Of a stretch of DNA of 64,000 nt, positions 41,832 to 49,470 are shown in pieces. The stretch's first letter is position 1; each line of letters starts with the position of its first letter. The notes below the pieces were generated by a model, which was not told where the DNA came from, did not search any database, and saw only the letters and a program-made list of their open reading frames with translations. Both the position numbers and the translations under genes were made by a program. The stretch lies in contig NZ_FNJW01000008.1 of the NCBI RefSeq assembly GCF_900102725.1, positions 1,488,001 to 1,552,000 on the forward strand, read 5' to 3'. The stretch is from Carnobacterium viridans. GTDB lineage: Bacteria > Bacillota > Bacilli > Lactobacillales > Carnobacteriaceae.

Positions 41832-42183
41832 ATTTCCTCCATTTATATTAAAAGCATCTCGCTTTTTTTATTCGGCCAATTTTCAGTTCTTAGCACCCTT
41901 ACTTTAGGCACAGATAAGAACATTAATTTACACGTAATTCATTAGTATAACCGACAACCTTATATACAATAAGTACTCCTATACTTTTCAGAAATCAATA
42001 AATCAATCGCTAATTTGCATACATTGTAATCTTAAGGCCTCCTCTTTTGAGAGTTGGTCATCGCTTTTTCATAGCCATTAACAACCTACCATGAATGCTT
42101 TCGAGATTCAAATCGACAAAAAAAGAGTTAAGACAGTTACTGTCTTAACTCTTGTTCCATTCTATTTTATGATGCTTATCAAC
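41832..42183. other. Intergenic region between the binding lipoprotein gene and nusG
   Basis: 352 bp without a gene. The part next to nusG holds its terminator (42118-42153). The part upstream of the lipoprotein gene is A/T-rich, with a TATACT-like -10 near 41940-41950 but no convincing -35. I see no repeat in it. Confidence 0.55.
42118..42153 (-). terminator. Terminator of nusG
   Basis: AAGAGTTAAGACAGT pairs with its complement around a 3-base loop, and a 7-8 base T run follows on the minus strand. Confidence 0.92.
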
Positions 42184-42732
42184 TTATAGCTTATCTGCTT
42201 GCTCAAAATCTAATTCAGTACTTGTTTCGCGACCAAACATTTCAACATTCACTTTAAGTTTTGCTTTTTCTAATTCAATTTCAGTAATTTTACCTGTAAG
42301 CCCACTAAATGCACCTTCAATAATCGTTACGGTTTCGCCAACTTCAAAATTGATCTCTTGATGACGAGCACTCATTCCAATACGACGTAAAATAACTTCT
42401 ATTTCAGAATTTAAAAGCGGTGCTGGTTTACTACCTGCTCCATGAGAACCTACAAACCCGGTCACACCTGGCGTATTACGAACAACGTACCAAGAATCAT
42501 CAGACATGATCATTTCAACTAAGACATATCCAGGGAATGTTTTTTTCATATTTGTTTTTTCTTTGCCGTTTTTCACTTCTTTTTCTTCTTCTTCAGGGAT
42601 AACTACTCGGAAAATATAATCCCCCATACCCATACTGTTTGCTCTAGACTCGATATTTTGCTTTACTTTGTTTTCATATCCAGAATATGTGTGTAGCACA
42701 TACCACTGTTTTGCACTTTCTATTTCTTCCAC
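42184..42732 (-). CDS. nusG: Transcription termination/antitermination factor NusG
   Basis: 182 aa from the GTG at 42732, 8 bases after AGGAG; the GTG at 42741 overlaps that site. N-terminal NGN domain (QWYVLHTYSGYENKVKQN) and C-terminal KOW domain (VGETVTIIEGAFSGLTGKITEI, about 128-150). The protein binds RNA polymerase and, through S10, the ribosome. It is last of the rpmG-secE-nusG group but is preceded by an intrinsic-terminator hairpin at 42808-42842. Confidence 0.97.
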   Translation of the reverse strand: MEEIESAKQWYVLHTYSGYENKVKQNIESRANSMGMGDYIFRVVIPEEEEKEVKNGKEKTNMKKTFPGYVLVEMIMSDDSWYVVRNTPGVTGFVGSHGAGSKPAPLLNSEIEVILRRIGMSARHQEINFEVGETVTIIEGAFSGLTGKITEIELEKAKLKVNVEMFGRETSTELDFEQADKL

Positions 42733-42807
42733 GCGTATCACTCCTATTCATTTTTGTTCTTAGTTATTTTCGATATTGGCTAGTTGGCTCATTTGTTTTT
42801 AAACATA

Positions 42808-42842
42808 CAAAAAAACCTTCATTTGCTTTTAAAGAAGGTTTT
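42808..42842 (-). terminator. Hairpin with T run between secE and nusG
   Basis: On the minus strand AAACCTTC and GAAGGTTT flank a loop and are followed by seven T residues. It would attenuate readthrough from secE into nusG. Confidence 0.75.
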
Positions 42843-42912
42843 GTGCATTTATTCATGGGTTCATTATACCATCATGCAAAGCTTCATGCCAGTGGTTTCT
42901 TTCTCAGACCTC

Positions 42913-43092
42913 TTATAAAACAAAATCTAAGAGTGCATCTATCCCAAAGTCAACAACCGCAAAGAAAAGAACAAATAATAGACAGACGACAAAAACAGTC
43001 AACGTATATTTTCTAAGTTCTTTACCAGTAGGCCATGTGACTGCTTTGATTTCTTGACGTACACCGCCAAAAAAGTTTTTTATTTTCTTCAT
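42913..43092 (-). CDS. secE: Preprotein translocase subunit SecE
   Basis: 59 aa from the ATG at 43092, after TTGGAGGGAATAAAC. It has one transmembrane segment (about 31-53), preceded by the amphipathic KAVTWPTGKELRKYT motif that clamps SecY. This is the short Gram-positive form. It completes the translocon with SecY (8312-9607). Confidence 0.97.
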   Translation of the reverse strand: MKKIKNFFGGVRQEIKAVTWPTGKELRKYTLTVFVVCLLFVLFFAVVDFGIDALLDFVL

Positions 43093-43128
43093 GTTTATTC
43101 CCTCCAAATTGGTATCGAGACTTCTTTT

Positions 43129-43281
43129 TTACTTCGTTTCACGATGTAATGTATGTTGATTGCAGTATTTACAGAATTTTTTTACTTCTAAGCGTTCTGT
43201 GCGATTTCCTTCATTTACTTTTTTAGAATAATTTCTAGATCCACAAACAGAACAAGCTAAAGATGTTTTTTTTCCACTCAT
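43129..43281 (-). CDS. rpmG: 50S ribosomal protein L33 (zinc-binding form)
   Basis: 50 aa from the ATG at 43281 ([18 protein letters not shown]), after AGGTGAAAAA. Two CxxC pairs (CSVC, CKYC) mark the C+ form. A 25-codon upstream extension has no ribosome binding site and covers the promoter. It lies just before secE, in the sigH-rpmG-secE-nusG order except that sigH is now 7 kb away. Confidence 0.97.
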   Translation of the reverse strand: MSGKKTSLACSVCGSRNYSKKVNEGNRTERLEVKKFCKYCNQHTLHRETK

Positions 43282-43327
43282 TTTTTCACCTATTCTCTCT
43301 ATTATACGGACGAATGACATCTTACTA

Positions 43328-43356
43328 AATTTACCATCACTCAGGAAACATGTCAA
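43328..43356 (-). promoter_or_regulatory. Sigma-A-type promoter of rpmG-secE-nusG
   Basis: TTGACA-N17-TAAATT on the minus strand (-35 at 43351-43356, -10 at 43328-43333), just downstream of the dmkA stop. The -35 is perfect, so rpmG does not depend on the upstream locus. Confidence 0.65.
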
Positions 43357-43372
43357 TTCCTCTTTTTAACTT

Positions 43373-44317
43373 TTATTTGAATACTAAACTTATTGCTAAC
43401 AGCACAACTTCACTGGCACTAAATAAAATGATGTTTTTTATAGCAATAACAAATGTCTCCGACTTAACTTGCTTGTTGTTGTACAGAGCTAAGTTTTTCC
43501 TCATTGGGATAATGGTTAGTAATAAGAGCAATAAAATAGGGTGTAATAAACTCAGTAAAACAGCTAAAACAATCACTACATAACTCATGTAGACTAATGC
43601 ATTAAACAATTGAACAGCTCGCTTTTTACCAATATAAAACGGCAAGGTGTACCTGTGATTAAGGATATCTTGTTCTAAATCACAGGTATTGTTCGCCAAC
43701 ATAATATTAGCTATCAAGAATACTGTCGGCAACGACACAAAGAATAATACCAGAACAGAAACCATATTTCCTCCTAACAGAAACAGTTGGCCTTTAAATA
43801 ACAAACTCAATAAACTAAGCTCATCAACATTTACAAAGGCTGCAATAAAAAAGATGCCAAACCCCATAGTCAAACCAGAAATAGGTTCTCCTAAAGGCAT
43901 TCTTGAAATGGGAACTGGCCCAAAAGTATAAAAAATCCCAATAAAGAAGCAGAGAGCTCCTATGATCAACAATACAATATTGGTTCTATAAACTAACCCA
44001 AACCCTAGCAACATTGAACTAACTACCATTCCGACAATCAGATGAATGACGAGTTTTTCTGATAGTTTTTCTTGTCCAATAACATTCACTTCATCTCTAT
44101 AATCTTTATCTTTAGCTTTTCGGTAATCCATTAAATTATTAATAGCTGTTGTTGCCATATCAAAAATCAGCATCGCTACAAAGAACAGCAGTGTATTAAC
44201 AAAGTTAAATGTATTGAAATAATAAGCTGTAAATAATGTTCCTAATAAAATAGGAAATAAACTTGCTAACTTTGTTTGAATCTCTACTAATGTAAAAAAG
44301 GTTTTTATCGACATCAT
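43373..44317 (-). CDS. dmkA: UbiA-type prenyltransferase (DHNA polyprenyltransferase), EET DmkA
   Basis: 314 aa polytopic protein. The two aspartate motifs of the UbiA superfamily are NxxxDxxxxxDxD (N60, D64, D70, D72) and NNTCDLEQD near 205-213. It attaches the polyprenyl tail to 1,4-dihydroxy-2-naphthoate to give demethylmenaquinone. It is the last of the minus arm pplA-fmnB-dmkA of the electron-transfer locus, matching DmkA of Listeria. Upstream menaquinone genes are not in the window. The general family name is MenA. Confidence 0.88.
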   Translation of the reverse strand: MMSIKTFFTLVEIQTKLASLFPILLGTLFTAYYFNTFNFVNTLLFFVAMLIFDMATTAINNLMDYRKAKDKDYRDEVNVIGQEKLSEKLVIHLIVGMVVSSMLLGFGLVYRTNIVLLIIGALCFFIGIFYTFGPVPISRMPLGEPISGLTMGFGIFFIAAFVNVDELSLLSLLFKGQLFLLGGNMVSVLVLFFVSLPTVFLIANIMLANNTCDLEQDILNHRYTLPFYIGKKRAVQLFNALVYMSYVVIVLAVLLSLLHPILLLLLLTIIPMRKNLALYNNKQVKSETFVIAIKNIILFSASEVVLLAISLVFK

Positions 44318-44333
44318 TATCCCTCTTTGATTT

Positions 44334-45401
44334 TTATTTTAATGTAAATGCATCATTTGTTAATTTAAAGGTTTCTTTTAACCCATCTGATACATAAACC
44401 TCTTTATCTTTTGTTACAAATAGTGCATCAACATCTTCTAATGTATTCACGTATTCTAATCCTTCTTTTAACCCTTTAGAGAAAAGTGAAGTTGATAGTC
44501 CGTCACCATCGATTGATTTTTTAGTGATCACACTGACTCCTGCTAACTCATTATCAAATGGATACCCTGTTTCTGGATTCATCAAGTGATGGTAATTCAC
44601 TCCATCAACTTTAAGGAACCGTTCATAAATACCTGAAGTAACGATTGACCTATCGCTTAAAGCTAAAGATCCTATAATCGTTCCACGTGTTTCAAACGGA
44701 TCTTGAATCCCTACATTCCAAGCTGCTCCTTCACCTTTTGCACTATCTCCCATAACATACACGTTTCCACCTAAATCAATAATCGCAGTATCTACTTGGT
44801 GTTCTTTTAACACCTCTACTACTTCATCTGTGATAAAACCTTTAGCAATCGCTCCTAAATCTAATCGCATACCTTCTTCTGGCAAATAGACTGTCTGAGC
44901 TTCATCATCAAACTTTACCTTTGAGTAATCTACTAAGTTCAACGTTTCGTCAATTTCAGATTGTTCTGGTTTCCTGGCATCATCAAAACCAATATGCCAT
45001 AGCTCTGTAATGGGTCCGACTGTCAAATCAAAACTACCAGCAGTACTTTCACTATAATCATATGCCGCCTGTACTAAATAATATAAATCATCCGCTACTT
45101 GGACTGGTTCAATACCGGCTTGTTCATTAATTTTTTCAATCTCCGAGTTCTCATTTCCCTCATCAACCGTAATTAAACCTGCTAGCTCTTCAATTCGATT
45201 AAAAGCCGCATCTAACGCTTCTTGTTTATCTTGATTATAGATGGTAACTTTCACAACAGTTCCCATCAAAAATTCAGTTCGTTCAAAGGGTTCTTTAACT
45301 AACGCACGCTCTTTTGTGTCTTCATTATTTCCACAACCAACAAGCAAGAATAATACCGTTAGTAGGGAGAACATTACTTTCACTATCTTATTTTTTTTCA
45401 T
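44334..45401 (-). CDS. fmnB: FAD:protein FMN transferase lipoprotein (ApbE), EET FmnB
   Basis: 355 aa. Signal peptide with lipobox LVGC23, then the ApbE fold. The conserved HHLMNPETGYP near 275-285, DLGGNVYVMG and the C-terminal SLFSKG segment are present. The enzyme transfers FMN from FAD onto a threonine of target proteins outside the membrane. Its likely target is the adjacent PplA-like lipoprotein with SGAT. It lies 16 bp before dmkA in one transcript. Confidence 0.92.
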   Translation of the reverse strand: MKKNKIVKVMFSLLTVLFLLVGCGNNEDTKERALVKEPFERTEFLMGTVVKVTIYNQDKQEALDAAFNRIEELAGLITVDEGNENSEIEKINEQAGIEPVQVADDLYYLVQAAYDYSESTAGSFDLTVGPITELWHIGFDDARKPEQSEIDETLNLVDYSKVKFDDEAQTVYLPEEGMRLDLGAIAKGFITDEVVEVLKEHQVDTAIIDLGGNVYVMGDSAKGEGAAWNVGIQDPFETRGTIIGSLALSDRSIVTSGIYERFLKVDGVNYHHLMNPETGYPFDNELAGVSVITKKSIDGDGLSTSLFSKGLKEGLEYVNTLEDVDALFVTKDKEVYVSDGLKETFKLTNDAFTLK

Positions 45402-45451
45402 TCAGCATACTCCTTGTTAGATAATTTATGTATATGTTTTCACTAACTTTA

Positions 45452-45490
45452 TTTAAAATAAACGGGTCCTAGAAATACATCTAAGACCCT
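45452..45490 (-). terminator. Hairpin after pplA
   Basis: A GGGTC-TTAGA arm pairs with TCTA-GGACCC with one mismatch, followed on the minus strand by GTTTTATTTT. It would let pplA be made in excess over fmnB and dmkA. Confidence 0.6.
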
Positions 45491-45569
45491 CATATTATGC
45501 CATTTCTAATGGTGCTTTTCAATCTTACTCAAATAGAAACCTTATATTGAAATTAGAATATCCATAGTA

Positions 45570-46094
45570 TTAGTTGTCAATTTCAATTGTCTCCGTTTTA
45601 CCTTCTGCTGCTGCATCAACTAGCTGTTGTGCGTATTCAACAAATAATTCGTGCGAATGAGTTGCACCTGAAACAACTTCTACAGCTGATGGATCTTGCG
45701 CATCTACTAAAGCTTGGTTATAAGCTGGAATGTACTCAGCAGGACCAGTTCCCACTTTATCTTTCATAGCTTTTTGGTACTCTGCATCTTTCGTTTTCAA
45801 CTCTCCAGCATCATTCACATAATCATAAGTAGATTCTGTAATTTGTCCACCTTCAACGGTCATCCCAAAAACAACGCTCCAACCATTGTCGTCAAGATTT
45901 TTTTCTTCTAATAGATAGCTTCCATCTTGTAAAGCAACAGTCTCAGTTGAACTCATTTTTTCAGAACTCGTTGCCTCTGATTCAGCTACTGCTGAACTTT
46001 CTTTACTCGTCGCATCGTCAGAACCACACGCTGCTAGTATAAATGTTGAAGCCAAAACAACTGACGCTAATTTCAAACCGGCTTTAAATCCCAT
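45570..46094 (-). CDS. pplA: FMN-binding (flavinylated) surface lipoprotein, PplA-like with one flavin domain
   Basis: 174 aa. Lipobox LAAC23; a Ser/Glu/Ala-rich linker (24-52); one FMN-binding domain (about 54-165) with SGAT at 142-145, where T145 is the predicted ApbE flavinylation site. Listeria PplA carries two such domains; this protein has one. It is the presumed extracellular electron carrier. It is first of the minus arm, from the promoter at 46180-46208. Confidence 0.85.
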   Translation of the reverse strand: MGFKAGLKLASVVLASTFILAACGSDDATSKESSAVAESEATSSEKMSSTETVALQDGSYLLEEKNLDDNGWSVVFGMTVEGGQITESTYDYVNDAGELKTKDAEYQKAMKDKVGTGPAEYIPAYNQALVDAQDPSAVEVVSGATHSHELFVEYAQQLVDAAAEGKTETIEIDN

Positions 46095-46179
46095 GATATA
46101 TACCCACCCTATTTTTATAGTCTAGTCTTCCTAACGAAAGAATCATACGGCTATTTCATTTGGCAGACTATCTACTAAT

Positions 46180-46208
46180 AGTATAACGACTTTATTTCTA
46201 ATTGTCTA
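46180..46208 (-). promoter_or_regulatory. Sigma-A-type promoter of pplA-fmnB-dmkA
   Basis: TAGACA-N17-TATACT on the minus strand (-35 at 46203-46208, -10 at 46180-46185). It leaves a leader of about 80 nt. Confidence 0.65.
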
Positions 46209-46219
46209 TATTTTCACAT
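46202..46219. promoter_or_regulatory. Candidate Rex-type operator
   Basis: TTGTCTATATTTTCACAT agrees with the Rex consensus TTGTGAA-N4-TTCACAA at 11 of 14 fixed positions. It overlaps the pplA -35. The left half is the poorer half. Confidence 0.3.
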
Positions 46220-46638
46220 GAATTTATAATTTCCGTTCTAAAAATTATTCATTCTATTTCTCACACTAAACAAACGTCTAAATAATAGCTTTTTGAGTTA
46301 TTTTTTGTATATCTGAAAACCAATGCTTCCTACAGAACACTTATTTTTATTTTCACAAAATTATTAGCATCCATTTATTTTTCCTTCTATATCAACCTTT
46401 TAATGCTGACTTGTTTATTTGTATTACATTTTTTTCCAAAGAATAAAATTCATGATTTTTCGCTACTAATACTGAATTTGTCAATAATATGACAACTATT
46501 TTTGTTTCTTATTTTCTATTTTTCTTTGCTTTAATACGATTTAGAAAAGAAGATTGAGAATAATTTCATTAAAATTTATTTTTTTCAATAATTTTTTTAT
46601 CTTTAAAAATCTTTTTTCGAAAAAGAACCTTTAAAACA

Positions 46639-46667
46639 TAGACATATTCATTTATTTTTTGTATAAT
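46639..46667 (+). promoter_or_regulatory. Sigma-A-type promoter of ndh2
   Basis: TAGACA-N17-TATAAT on the plus strand (-35 at 46639-46644, -10 at 46662-46667), giving a leader of about 107 nt. Confidence 0.7.
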
Positions 46668-46780
46668 ATGTTTATCATATGGTTGTGAAACTTTTAACTA
46701 ACTTGATAAGCACTTATTATTATTCAATTTATCTATACTATATATATTTAAAAAAATGGTTGAAAAAAGGAGCTAGAAAA

Positions 46781-48625
46781 ATGACTCAAACAAAAGTAGT
46801 TATTATTGGCGCTGGTTTTGCAGGGGTTTCTGCTACAAAACAGCTAGCAAAAAAACTTAAGAAAAATAAAGATGTAACGATTACGCTAATCGATCGTCAC
46901 TCTTACCTTACTTATATGACCGAATTGCACGAAGTAGCTGGGGGACGTGTTGAACCTGAAGCTATTCAGTATGATTTACAACGATTATTTGCACGTAAAA
47001 AAAATGTTAACTTAGTAACCGATAACGTTACAGCAGTTGATCATGATAAAAAAGTAGTACTAACTGAAAATGGCTCTTATTCTTATGACTATTTAATTCT
47101 AGGTATGGGTGGAGAACCAAATGACTTTGGAACACCTGGAGTTAAAGAACACGGATTCACTCTTTGGTCGTTAGAAGATGCTGTTCGTCTACGTCACCAT
47201 ATTGAAGCTACCGTTGCTGCTGCAGCTATTGAACACGATGCTGCAAAACGTGCCGCTATGATGCGTTTTGTGATCTGTGGTTCTGGATTTACAGGTATCG
47301 AAATGGTCGGAGAACTTTTAGATTGGAAAGATGTTTTAGCGAAAGAGTACAAATTTGACGCTTCAGAGATCGAACTGATCGTTGTTGAAGCTGCTCCAAC
47401 TATCTTAAACACTCTTCCTCGTCAAGACGCAGATAAAGCTGAAAAATTCATGACGAAAAAAGGCATCAAAATCATGAAAGATTCTCCAATTATTAGTGTT
47501 GGAGCTGAATCTGTTTTATTGAAATCTGGTGAAGAACTTCCTACCAAAACATTAGTATGGACTGCAGGTGTTAAAGCTAACACAGATACAGCAGAATTTG
47601 GAATGGAACAAGCGCGTGCTGGACGTTTAGTTGCGAATGAGTTTATGGAAGCGAAAGATTTAGAAGATGTTTATGTTATTGGCGATCTTGTCTACTATGA
47701 GGAAGAAGAGGGAAAACCAACTCCTCAAATCGTACAAGCTGCTGAACAAACTGGACATACTGCTGCTGTTAATGTTATTGCAGCTATTGAAGGAAAAGAA
47801 AAACACAAATTTGAATCAAATTACCAAGGAACAATGGTTTCTATCGGTTCAAAATATGGTGTTGCTTACTTAATGGATAAATTCCACCTTAGCGGATTTT
47901 TCGCTATGTTGATGAAACACATCGTTAACTTAAAATATTTCTTTGACATTCGTTCTGGTTACTACATGGTGCAATACTTGTTCCATGAATTCTTCCATAT
48001 TAGAAATCAACGAAACATTTTCCGTGGTCACCTTTCTCGTTATGGGAATGTTTTATGGAGTGTTCCTTTAAGAGTCTTTTACGGTAGTATGTGGTGTTTT
48101 GAAGGGATCAAAAAAGCCTTTGGTTTATTTGGTTCTCAAAGTTGGTTTGGCGATAATGTAGCTTTACCATTCTCTTGGTTGCAAGATGTAACTAGTGGAG
48201 CTTCAGAAGTAGTAGAGGAAGTTGCAGAACCAATTTTTGGTTTAAGCTACGTCTATGGCGAAGAACCTATGATGGTTTTCTCTAAAGCTCCTGATTGGTT
48301 TAACAGCATTATGCAATTTATGATTCCTACTCCAGAAGTTGCTTTGATTTTCCAAAAATTCATGACTTTCGTAGAAATTGCTATTGGATTAGCTTTGATT
48401 GCTGGATTGTTCACTTGGTTGGCTAGTGCAGCTACGGTTGCTTTAGTTGTCAGCTTTACATTATCTGGAATGTTTTACTGGGTAAATGTTTGGTTCGTAT
48501 TTGCAGCTATTGCTTTGATGAATGGCTCTGGACGTGCATTTGGTTTAGACTACTATATTATTCCATGGATTCAAAAAGTAGCCGGTAAATGGTGGTATGG
48601 TACACCAAGATCTTTATACAAATAA
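46781..48625 (+). CDS. ndh2: Type II NADH dehydrogenase with C-terminal membrane domain, EET Ndh2
   Basis: 614 aa from the ATG at 46781, after AAAGGAGCTAGAAA. Residues 1-400 form the NDH-2 flavoprotein: FAD motif GAGFAG at 10-15, NAD motif CGSGFTG near 165-171, and YVIGDLVYYEE near 293-303. Residues about 420-614 add a long extension with several hydrophobic segments (DoxX-like, near 525-600), which ordinary NDH-2 lacks. It passes electrons from NADH to demethylmenaquinone. It opens the plus arm of the electron-transfer locus. Confidence 0.92.
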   Translation: MTQTKVVIIGAGFAGVSATKQLAKKLKKNKDVTITLIDRHSYLTYMTELHEVAGGRVEPEAIQYDLQRLFARKKNVNLVTDNVTAVDHDKKVVLTENGSYSYDYLILGMGGEPNDFGTPGVKEHGFTLWSLEDAVRLRHHIEATVAAAAIEHDAAKRAAMMRFVICGSGFTGIEMVGELLDWKDVLAKEYKFDASEIELIVVEAAPTILNTLPRQDADKAEKFMTKKGIKIMKDSPIISVGAESVLLKSGEELPTKTLVWTAGVKANTDTAEFGMEQARAGRLVANEFMEAKDLEDVYVIGDLVYYEEEEGKPTPQIVQAAEQTGHTAAVNVIAAIEGKEKHKFESNYQGTMVSIGSKYGVAYLMDKFHLSGFFAMLMKHIVNLKYFFDIRSGYYMVQYLFHEFFHIRNQRNIFRGHLSRYGNVLWSVPLRVFYGSMWCFEGIKKAFGLFGSQSWFGDNVALPFSWLQDVTSGASEVVEEVAEPIFGLSYVYGEEPMMVFSKAPDWFNSIMQFMIPTPEVALIFQKFMTFVEIAIGLALIAGLFTWLASAATVALVVSFTLSGMFYWVNVWFVFAAIALMNGSGRAFGLDYYIIPWIQKVAGKWWYGTPRSLYK

Positions 48626-48653
48626 AAAAATAAGTTTCATATAGCAGTATGGG

Positions 48654-48692
48654 TGAGTGAAGGTAGGTCTCTTCTACCTCCGCTCATTTTAT
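48654..48692 (+). terminator. Terminator after ndh2
   Basis: GAGTGAAGGTAG pairs with CTACCTCCGCTC (two imperfect positions) and is followed by ATTTTATTA. It lies between ndh2 and the eetB-like gene and probably limits readthrough. Confidence 0.65.
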
Positions 48693-48860
48693 TATGTCTT
48701 AAAAAGGTTACTGAACCCATGTGTATAACGATAAAAAATGTTAAGATAGAAAGAAGCATTCTACTATTATTCTTCTTTGTCTCTTGTTATTTTTATTCAA
48801 TTATTAAAACAAGCAATCATTTAGTTAAATTCATTTTATAGTAGATAAGGGCTGGTGTTT

Positions 48861-49430
48861 ATGACTAGAAATCAAAAACTTGTGTATATTGCATTGTTAG
48901 CTGCTCAAGCTGTTATCTTAAGCTTAGTCGAACGAAGTATTCCTTTTCCTTTTGCTTTTGCTCCAGGTGCAAAACTTGGGATTGCTAATCTAATCACTAT
49001 TGTCGCTATTTTCACTTTACCATTAAAGGATAGTTTTACAGTAGTGTGGATGAGACTTATTATGACCACTCTTTTAGGCGGTACACTTTCAACCTTTATG
49101 TATAGTTGTGCTGGAGCTTTACTTAGTTATATTGGTATGTTGCTAGTCAAACAACTTGGGCCAAAACGTGTCAGCATCATTGGGATAAGTGCTACAGGCG
49201 GCATTTTGCATAATGTTGGTCAACTAGCTGTCGCAAGTTGGATTGCTCAAACATGGACGGTTATGCTGTACTTACCGATTTTATCTTTTATGGGGATTTT
49301 ATCCGGTATCGCTATCGGCATTGCCGCTAATTACTTGATGACTCACGTACGTACCTTAAAAAACTTCCAACAACAGACGCAACAACCCGCTAAAAAAAAG
49401 CGCCGCAACACTACTTACGTAAATTCTTAA
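48861..49430 (+). CDS. eetB: Gx-transporter / heptaprenyl diphosphate synthase component I-like membrane protein, EET EetB
   Basis: 189 aa from the ATG at 48861, after AAGGGCTGGTGTTT. About five to six hydrophobic segments, with the family-typical ERSIPFPFAFAPGAKLGIANL near 26-46 and SATGGILHNVGQLAVA near 112-127. Such proteins resemble ECF S-components. In Listeria EetB is needed for extracellular electron transfer. A basic tail (KKKRRN) ends the protein. The NusG-domain partner EetA, normally beside it, is absent. Confidence 0.85.
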   Translation: MTRNQKLVYIALLAAQAVILSLVERSIPFPFAFAPGAKLGIANLITIVAIFTLPLKDSFTVVWMRLIMTTLLGGTLSTFMYSCAGALLSYIGMLLVKQLGPKRVSIIGISATGGILHNVGQLAVASWIAQTWTVMLYLPILSFMGILSGIAIGIAANYLMTHVRTLKNFQQQTQQPAKKKRRNTTYVNS

Positions 49431-49470
49431 GCACAACCACCATAACTTATGAAACGAAAGGGGAATACAC

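Larger units (their letters stand above)
46095..46780. other. Divergent regulatory region between pplA and ndh2
   Basis: 686 bp, very A/T rich, no gene. It holds two outward promoters with the same -35 (TAGACA): pplA at 46180-46208 and ndh2 at 46639-46667. A Rex-like sequence TTGTCTATATTTTCACAT (46202-46219) overlaps the pplA -35. The central 400 bp contain long A and T runs and no coding potential. Confidence 0.65.

Noticed and set aside
44689-44706. Second CACGTG site (GTTCCACGTGTTTCA) in fmnB as a parS site
   Set aside because: The left half fits parS but the right half does not (TTTCA instead of AAACA), and it is inside a coding region.
46548-46575. Fur-box-like sequence (TTGAGAATAATTTCATT) in the EET control region
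   Set aside because: Only about 9 of 14 positions agree with the Fur consensus and the region is so A/T-rich that this is expected by chance, although iron control would make sense.
48653-48841. 62-codon ORF between ndh2 and eetB as a candidate eetA
   Set aside because: It begins within the ndh2 terminator hairpin, has no ribosome binding site and lacks any NusG-domain features.
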